A stretch of DNA of 8,918 nt from CAWEHT01 sp963808455. GTDB taxonomy: Bacteria; Chloroflexota; Anaerolineae; CG2-30-64-16. The notes beneath the pieces are model-generated. The model was not told the DNA's origin. It searched no databases and worked only from the letters and a program-made list of their open reading frames with translations. The stretch is taken from NCBI GenBank assembly GCA_963808455.1, contig CAWEHT010000194.1, forward strand, positions 1-8,918, read 5' to 3'. Both the position numbers and the translations under genes were made by a program. Positions 6,097-8,918 of the stretch are shown here, one piece after another (the stretch's first letter is position 1; each line of letters begins with the position of its first letter).

Positions 6097-8356
6097 ATGA
6101 CCCTTCGCCGCAGAGCACTGCTTGTGGGTCGTCACCATGATCGGCTTGCTGACCATCCTCCTTCTAGTGTCTAGGGTGATCCTGGTCAGCAGCGCCGTCA
6201 GGATGGAGACGGCAGATGTTGAGCGCCAGGTTGACCAGGTGCGCGAGTATTTGAGCGGCGAGTATCCTCTTTCTGCGCGTGCAGGCATCCAATTGGGCAA
6301 CCTGGGACGATACCGTTTCCTTTCTTCTTCAGCCATGACCCGGCTTTTCTCAACGCCAACTTTAGCTGCCAGGCGTTCGCGGGCCTCGATCTCGATTTCC
6401 TGGTGATCCTGGATAGCCAGGACCAGGTCGCCGCGAGCCGGGCGTGCGACCGGCACACTTACAAGCTCCTTTCGATAGATTCCGACTTGCTGGACGCTCT
6501 GCTGAAGGACGCCGCGCTCCACTACCGCATGCTGCCCACGGACGGGCTGGCCGGCGTACTCCTGACGCCCTCCGGGCCGGTCTTGCTGGCCGCGCAGCCC
6601 ATCGTGCCCAGCAGCGCACAGGGCCCCGCCCGCGGCACGCTCATTTTCGGTCGTCGCCTGAGCTCGGACGAGATCCAGAGCATCGGCAAAGCTACCAACC
6701 TCGAAGTGTTGGGCGTCGCGAAAGGCGACCCACAGATGCCGCCCGACATGCGGTCGCAAGCTTCCCGGATCACTCCAGGCGGCGGGGCGGCGGTGGCGGC
6801 AGTAGGCACCGACGAGATCGCCGGCTACGTATGGCTCCCCGATGTCCACAACCAGCCGGGCCTGCTGCTCCGGGTGACGAGCACCAATGCAGTGCTCGCC
6901 GAGAGCCAACGCACCCTGCGCAGCTTTATCCTGGCCATCTTACTGGCCGGGCCGTTGTTCGGCGGACTCATCCTTGTGCTCCTCGAGAGACTGGCGCTGG
7001 CGCCCCTGGCCGGCTTGAGCGCCAGCGTCGCCGGGATAGCCCGCAGCGGCAGCCCGAGTGAACGTGTGCACATGGCCGGCCACGACGAGCTGGCCAGCCT
7101 GGGAGATTCGATCAATGCCATGCTGGCTGCCCTGGAACGCTCGCACGAAGATGTGCGCCGGGCCTACCGGCAGAACCAACAGCTTCTCGCTGCCATCTCG
7201 TCGGTCCTGATCGCGGTCGATGAGGCAGATCGCGTGACGCTCTGGAACGAGATAGCCGAGAGCACCTTTGGCAGAGGACCGGCGGACACCATCGGACGGC
7301 CACTGGTCGAGTGCGGCATCCGCTGGGACCGGGCGGTCATCGTGTCGCACATCCGACAGTGCCGCGGCCAGGAGCAGCCTGTGCTGCTGCGCCGGTTCCT
7401 TTACCAGCGTCCCGACGGCCGAGACGGCCTGCTGAACCTCAACTTCGAGCGCGTTTCAGGGACAGGACAGCGCCGGCAGCGGCATCCTCCTGCTCGGGGA
7501 CGACGTCACCCAGCAGAGCATCCTGGAAGCGCAGCTCGCCGCGGCACAGAAGCTGCAGGCCATCGGCCAGCTGGCAGCAGGCGTCGCCCACGAGATCAAT
7601 ACGCCTGCCCAGTATGTCGGAGACAACATGCTCTTTCTGCAGCAAGCCTTCGACGACCTCCGGCCCCTCCTCGAGGCGGACCAGATGGTCTGCGAAGGGC
7701 AATCCAGCGCGTGCCCGGCGGATCTGGCGGAGTTCTTGCGCGGCGCCATCGATCCCTCCGACCTGTCATACTACCTGCAAGAAGTGCCCGGCGCGGTCGA
7801 GCGCGCGCTCGAGGGCATCGATCGCGTTTCGCAGATTGTGCGAGCCATGCGGGAGTTCTCCCATCCGGGCAGCAAGAACAAGGCCCCTGCCGACCTGAAC
7901 AGGGCAATCGCAAGTACCATCACCGTCGCGCGGAACGAATACAAGCACGTGGCAGACGTTTCCACCAACTTCGATGCCAACCTGCCCCCGGTCATCTGCC
8001 TGGCCGGTGAAGTGAATCAGGTCGTATTGAACCTGCTGGTCAATGCGGCCCACGCCATTGCCGACGCCACAGGCAACGGGAAGACCCGCAAAGGGACCAT
8101 TACGGTCAGCACGCGACGCGACGGTGGCTTTGCCGAGATCCGCGTCGCCGATACCGGCAGCGGCATCCCCGAAGAGATCCGGTCGCGAGTTTTCGACCCC
8201 TTCTTCACCACAAAGGAGCCTGGGAAGGGCACCGGTCAAGGCCTTTCCCTTGCCCACAGCGTGATCGTGGAACAGCATGGTGGCACGATCCATTTCGAGA
8301 CCCAGATGGGGACAGGGACGACATTCATCATCCGCCTCCCTCTGGAAGGAGCCTGA
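6097..8356 (+). CDS. CHASE4-HAMP-PAS sensor histidine kinase, whole gene, broken by about four frame slips
   Basis: Membrane sensor kinase of about 751 residues once frames are restored. Start ATG 6097 follows AGGAA (6079-6083) and gives MTLRRR before a hydrophobic helix; TTG 6122 or ATG 6137 are alternatives that avoid the first slip. Order: TM1 (about 6124-6195), periplasmic CHASE4 with WATWDDT (6294-6314) and HDPAFLNANF (6334-6363), TM2 (about 6925-6987), HAMP (about 6988-7150), PAS (about 7168-7460), H-box with His codon 7589-7591, and HATPase. The slips lie at about 6121-6132, 6255-6290, 6312-6333 and 7436-7475. Each is repaired by skipping one base, and conserved motifs flank each of the last three. 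CHASE4 is an extracellular ligand-sensing domain; here it lies beside the phosphate-binding protein, 29 bases after the pstS stop, so a phosphate-related input is plausible but unproven. It may be a pseudogene if the slips are real. Confidence 0.8.
6403..8010 (+). CDS. Sensor kinase middle piece as read in one frame (CHASE4 C-terminal part, TM2, HAMP, PAS)
   Basis: This is the longest single open frame within the kinase gene (535 codons). Its first codon is internal: the same frame read upstream from 6325 gives the rest of the CHASE4 domain (FFSHDPAFLNANF, then GLDLDFLVILDSQDQV). Coding meaning lasts only to about 7460. It includes the second half of the sensor domain, TM2 (FILAILLAGPLFGGLILVLL, from 6925), a HAMP linker with the APLAGLSASVAGIA and HDELASLGDSINAML segments, and a PAS domain starting QQLLAAISSVLIAVDEADRV. 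Beyond about 7465 it turns into Arg/Pro/His-rich out-of-frame sequence, and the real protein continues in the next frame. A single-frame gene finder would report this as a truncated kinase without catalytic domains. Confidence 0.7.
   Translation: MILDSQDQVAASRACDRHTYKLLSIDSDLLDALLKDAALHYRMLPTDGLAGVLLTPSGPVLLAAQPIVPSSAQGPARGTLIFGRRLSSDEIQSIGKATNLEVLGVAKGDPQMPPDMRSQASRITPGGGAAVAAVGTDEIAGYVWLPDVHNQPGLLLRVTSTNAVLAESQRTLRSFILAILLAGPLFGGLILVLLERLALAPLAGLSASVAGIARSGSPSERVHMAGHDELASLGDSINAMLAALERSHEDVRRAYRQNQQLLAAISSVLIAVDEADRVTLWNEIAESTFGRGPADTIGRPLVECGIRWDRAVIVSHIRQCRGQEQPVLLRRFLYQRPDGRDGLLNLNFERVSGTGQRRQRHPPARGRRHPAEHPGSAARRGTEAAGHRPAGSRRRPRDQYACPVCRRQHALSAASLRRPPAPPRGGPDGLRRAIQRVPGGSGGVLARRHRSLRPVILPARSARRGRARARGHRSRFADCASHAGVLPSGQQEQGPCRPEQGNRKYHHRRAERIQARGRRFHQLRCQPAPGHLPGR
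7628..8356 (+). CDS. Sensor kinase catalytic piece (phosphotransfer and HATPase domains)
   Basis: Kinase core in the frame following the 7436-7475 slip. The frame is open from 7436, and coding meaning starts near 7463 (GQDSAGSGILLLGDD), so an ATG at 7628 is internal and would lose the phosphoacceptor. Upstream in the same frame is QAIGQLAAGVAHEINTPAQ, with the H-box histidine codon at 7589-7591. Then come a helical insert with a Cys pair (CEGQSSAC), the segment IVRAMREFSHPG, the N-box NLLVNAAHAI (Asn codons 8030 and 8042), the G1 box DTGSG (Asp codon 8150), the F-box FDPFFTTK, the G2 box GKGTGQGLSL, and a final GTGTTF. All ATP-binding motifs are intact, so the domain would be catalytically competent. 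The H-E-I-N-T-P box and GQG glycine box mark a subgroup of HisKA kinases often carrying PAS and CHASE sensors. Confidence 0.85.
   Translation: MLFLQQAFDDLRPLLEADQMVCEGQSSACPADLAEFLRGAIDPSDLSYYLQEVPGAVERALEGIDRVSQIVRAMREFSHPGSKNKAPADLNRAIASTITVARNEYKHVADVSTNFDANLPPVICLAGEVNQVVLNLLVNAAHAIADATGNGKTRKGTITVSTRRDGGFAEIRVADTGSGIPEEIRSRVFDPFFTTKEPGKGTGQGLSLAHSVIVEQHGGTIHFETQMGTGTTFIIRLPLEGA
8344..8351 (+). promoter_or_regulatory. Ribosome binding site of the response regulator, inside the kinase gene end
   Basis: GGAAGGAG lies 9 bases before GTG 8361 and overlaps the last kinase codons. It fixes the regulator start at GTG 8361 rather than at upstream in-frame codons inside the kinase gene, and implies coupled translation. 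Confidence 0.65.
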
Positions 8357-8360
8357 TTCC

Positions 8361-8753
8361 GTGACGGAGCGCGTATTGTTTGTGGATGACGACGAGATGA
8401 TCCTGAAAACGCTGAAGTGCCTGTTCGGCCGGCGCCTGAGCCTCAGCATTGCCTTAGGGCCCGAGCAAGGGCTGGCTCTGCTGGACAGCGGCGAGAGGTA
8501 CTCTGTGGCGGTCGTTGACATGGCCATGCCCGTCATGGATGGCATCCAATTCATTGCCCTGGCCAAAGCCCGCGACCCGAACCTGCAATGCGTGGTGCTC
8601 AGTGGCACGGTCAATCTACGCGATCATGTCCCCCCTGAATCGCGATCGCTGGTGTACGAGTTCCTCGAGAAGCCATGCCCTTCGGCAAAGCTCCTGGCTG
8701 TGATCAAACGAGCGCACGAGCAGCACCTACTGGCCACGGCGGCCTTCGCCTGA
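8361..8753 (+). CDS. Single-domain response regulator (REC only)
   Basis: A 130-residue receiver domain of the CheY/Spo0F type with no output domain. GTG start 8361 follows a good ribosome binding site and comes 4 bases after the kinase stop (8354-8356). The N-terminus VTERVLFVDDDE supplies the acidic pocket (Asp9-Asp11). The phosphoacceptor is Asp53 in VVDMAMPVMDG, the Thr/Ser switch is Ser81 in VVLSGT, and the conserved Lys is Lys104 in LEKPC. After about residue 106 only the last helix and a short Ala-rich tail remain, so there is no DNA-binding or enzymatic module. It is almost certainly the partner of the adjacent kinase. It could pass the phosphate on in a relay or bind a target protein directly. 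Unlike its two upstream neighbours it shows no frame break. Confidence 0.9.
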   Translation: MTERVLFVDDDEMILKTLKCLFGRRLSLSIALGPEQGLALLDSGERYSVAVVDMAMPVMDGIQFIALAKARDPNLQCVVLSGTVNLRDHVPPESRSLVYEFLEKPCPSAKLLAVIKRAHEQHLLATAAFA

Positions 8754-8827
8754 TCCACAGGTCGCTCTTCGTCCTAACGGCCGCGAACCGATCTGCGCTC
8801 GGCGTCCTCGTCGGTTTTGCCCCACAT

Positions 8828-8858
8828 CCGCCCCTGGCGCGCCGCGCGCCAGGGGCGG
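8828..8858 (+). terminator. Perfect 14-bp hairpin after the operon, possible terminator
   Basis: Bases 8828-8841 and 8845-8858 are perfectly complementary with a 3-base loop, an unusually stable all-GC-rich stem lying 75 bases after the regulator stop. No T-run follows, so it may be a 3'-end-protecting stem or a U-less terminator rather than a classical one. The spacer 8754-8827 contains nothing recognisable. Confidence 0.5.
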
Positions 8859-8887
8859 GAAGCCCCGGAATGGCGTGCTCACATGAA

Positions 8888-8918
8888 AGTCCCGGGCTTC
8901 AGCCAGAAACCCGGGACT
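8888..8918. terminator. Second hairpin at the window edge, possibly a bidirectional terminator
   Basis: AGTCCCGGG (8888-8896) and CCCGGGACT (8910-8918) form a perfect 9-bp stem with a 13-base loop. The stem is preceded by AA and runs to the last base of the window, so it may be longer and may be followed by a T-run that cannot be seen. The bases 8859-8868 could instead pair with 8891-8900 (9 of 10 positions), an alternative fold that excludes this stem. It could also be one end of a dispersed palindromic repeat. Confidence 0.4.

Noticed and set aside
5980..6909. A 309-codon minus-strand frame opposite the kinase gene
   Set aside because: It lies opposite the CHASE4 region, whose motifs are clear on the plus strand; its product shows no domain.
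5951..7475. Programmed +1 frameshifting as the explanation of the frame breaks
   Set aside because: There are several breaks in different genes, with no common slippery site or stop-codon context. Single-base insertions in the sequence are a simpler explanation.

Overview
The window is a GC-rich (roughly 60-65 % by eye) bacterial fragment that looks chromosomal. It has one very large gene on the minus strand and a three-gene operon on the plus strand, with a ~630-base divergent control region between them. No rRNA, tRNA, CRISPR array, transposase or phage gene is visible. The lineage cannot be fixed from this much sequence. A lipoprotein-type phosphate-binding protein, a secreted beta-helix protein with dockerin-like repeats and a CHASE4 kinase would suit a high-GC environmental bacterium such as a member of Chloroflexota; that is a weak inference.

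Minus strand, 77-4324: a ~1,415-residue exported protein. It has a signal peptide, a basic Pro/Ala-rich linker, three successive right-handed beta-helix modules of the NosD/PbH1 kind, and a C-terminal pair of dockerin/EF-hand-like calcium loops. The second loop lies in a different reading frame from the first. Restoring the frames gives a stop at 204-206, and a strong hairpin follows at 159-191.

Divergent region, 4325-4956: a good ribosome binding site for the minus gene, a 13-bp-stem hairpin (4696-4736), and upstream of the plus-strand operon a ladder of five 11-base units (4809-4863) ending just before an extended -10 box. The ladder resembles a PhoB/PhoP (Pho box) operator, which fits the phosphate-binding gene it precedes.

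Plus strand, 4957-8753: pstS (phosphate-binding lipoprotein), then a membrane histidine kinase (TM - CHASE4 - TM - HAMP - PAS - HisKA - HATPase), then a single-domain response regulator. The spacing is tight (29 and 4 bases). No pstC, pstA, pstB or phoU is present. The likeliest reading is that PstS and the periplasmic CHASE4 domain monitor phosphate or another ligand outside the membrane, the kinase phosphorylates the REC protein, and the signal then goes to a partner outside the window. The window ends with two strong hairpins after the response regulator.

A pervasive oddity is that pstS, the kinase and the dockerin end of the minus gene all carry frame breaks. Every one is repaired by skipping one base in the gene's own direction. 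On both sides of each break the conserved motifs are intact, so the breaks are either single-base insertion errors in the sequence or very recent mutations. Translations taken directly from the uncorrected sequence will therefore miss the PstS C-terminus, the CHASE4 domain and the link between the PAS and kinase domains.
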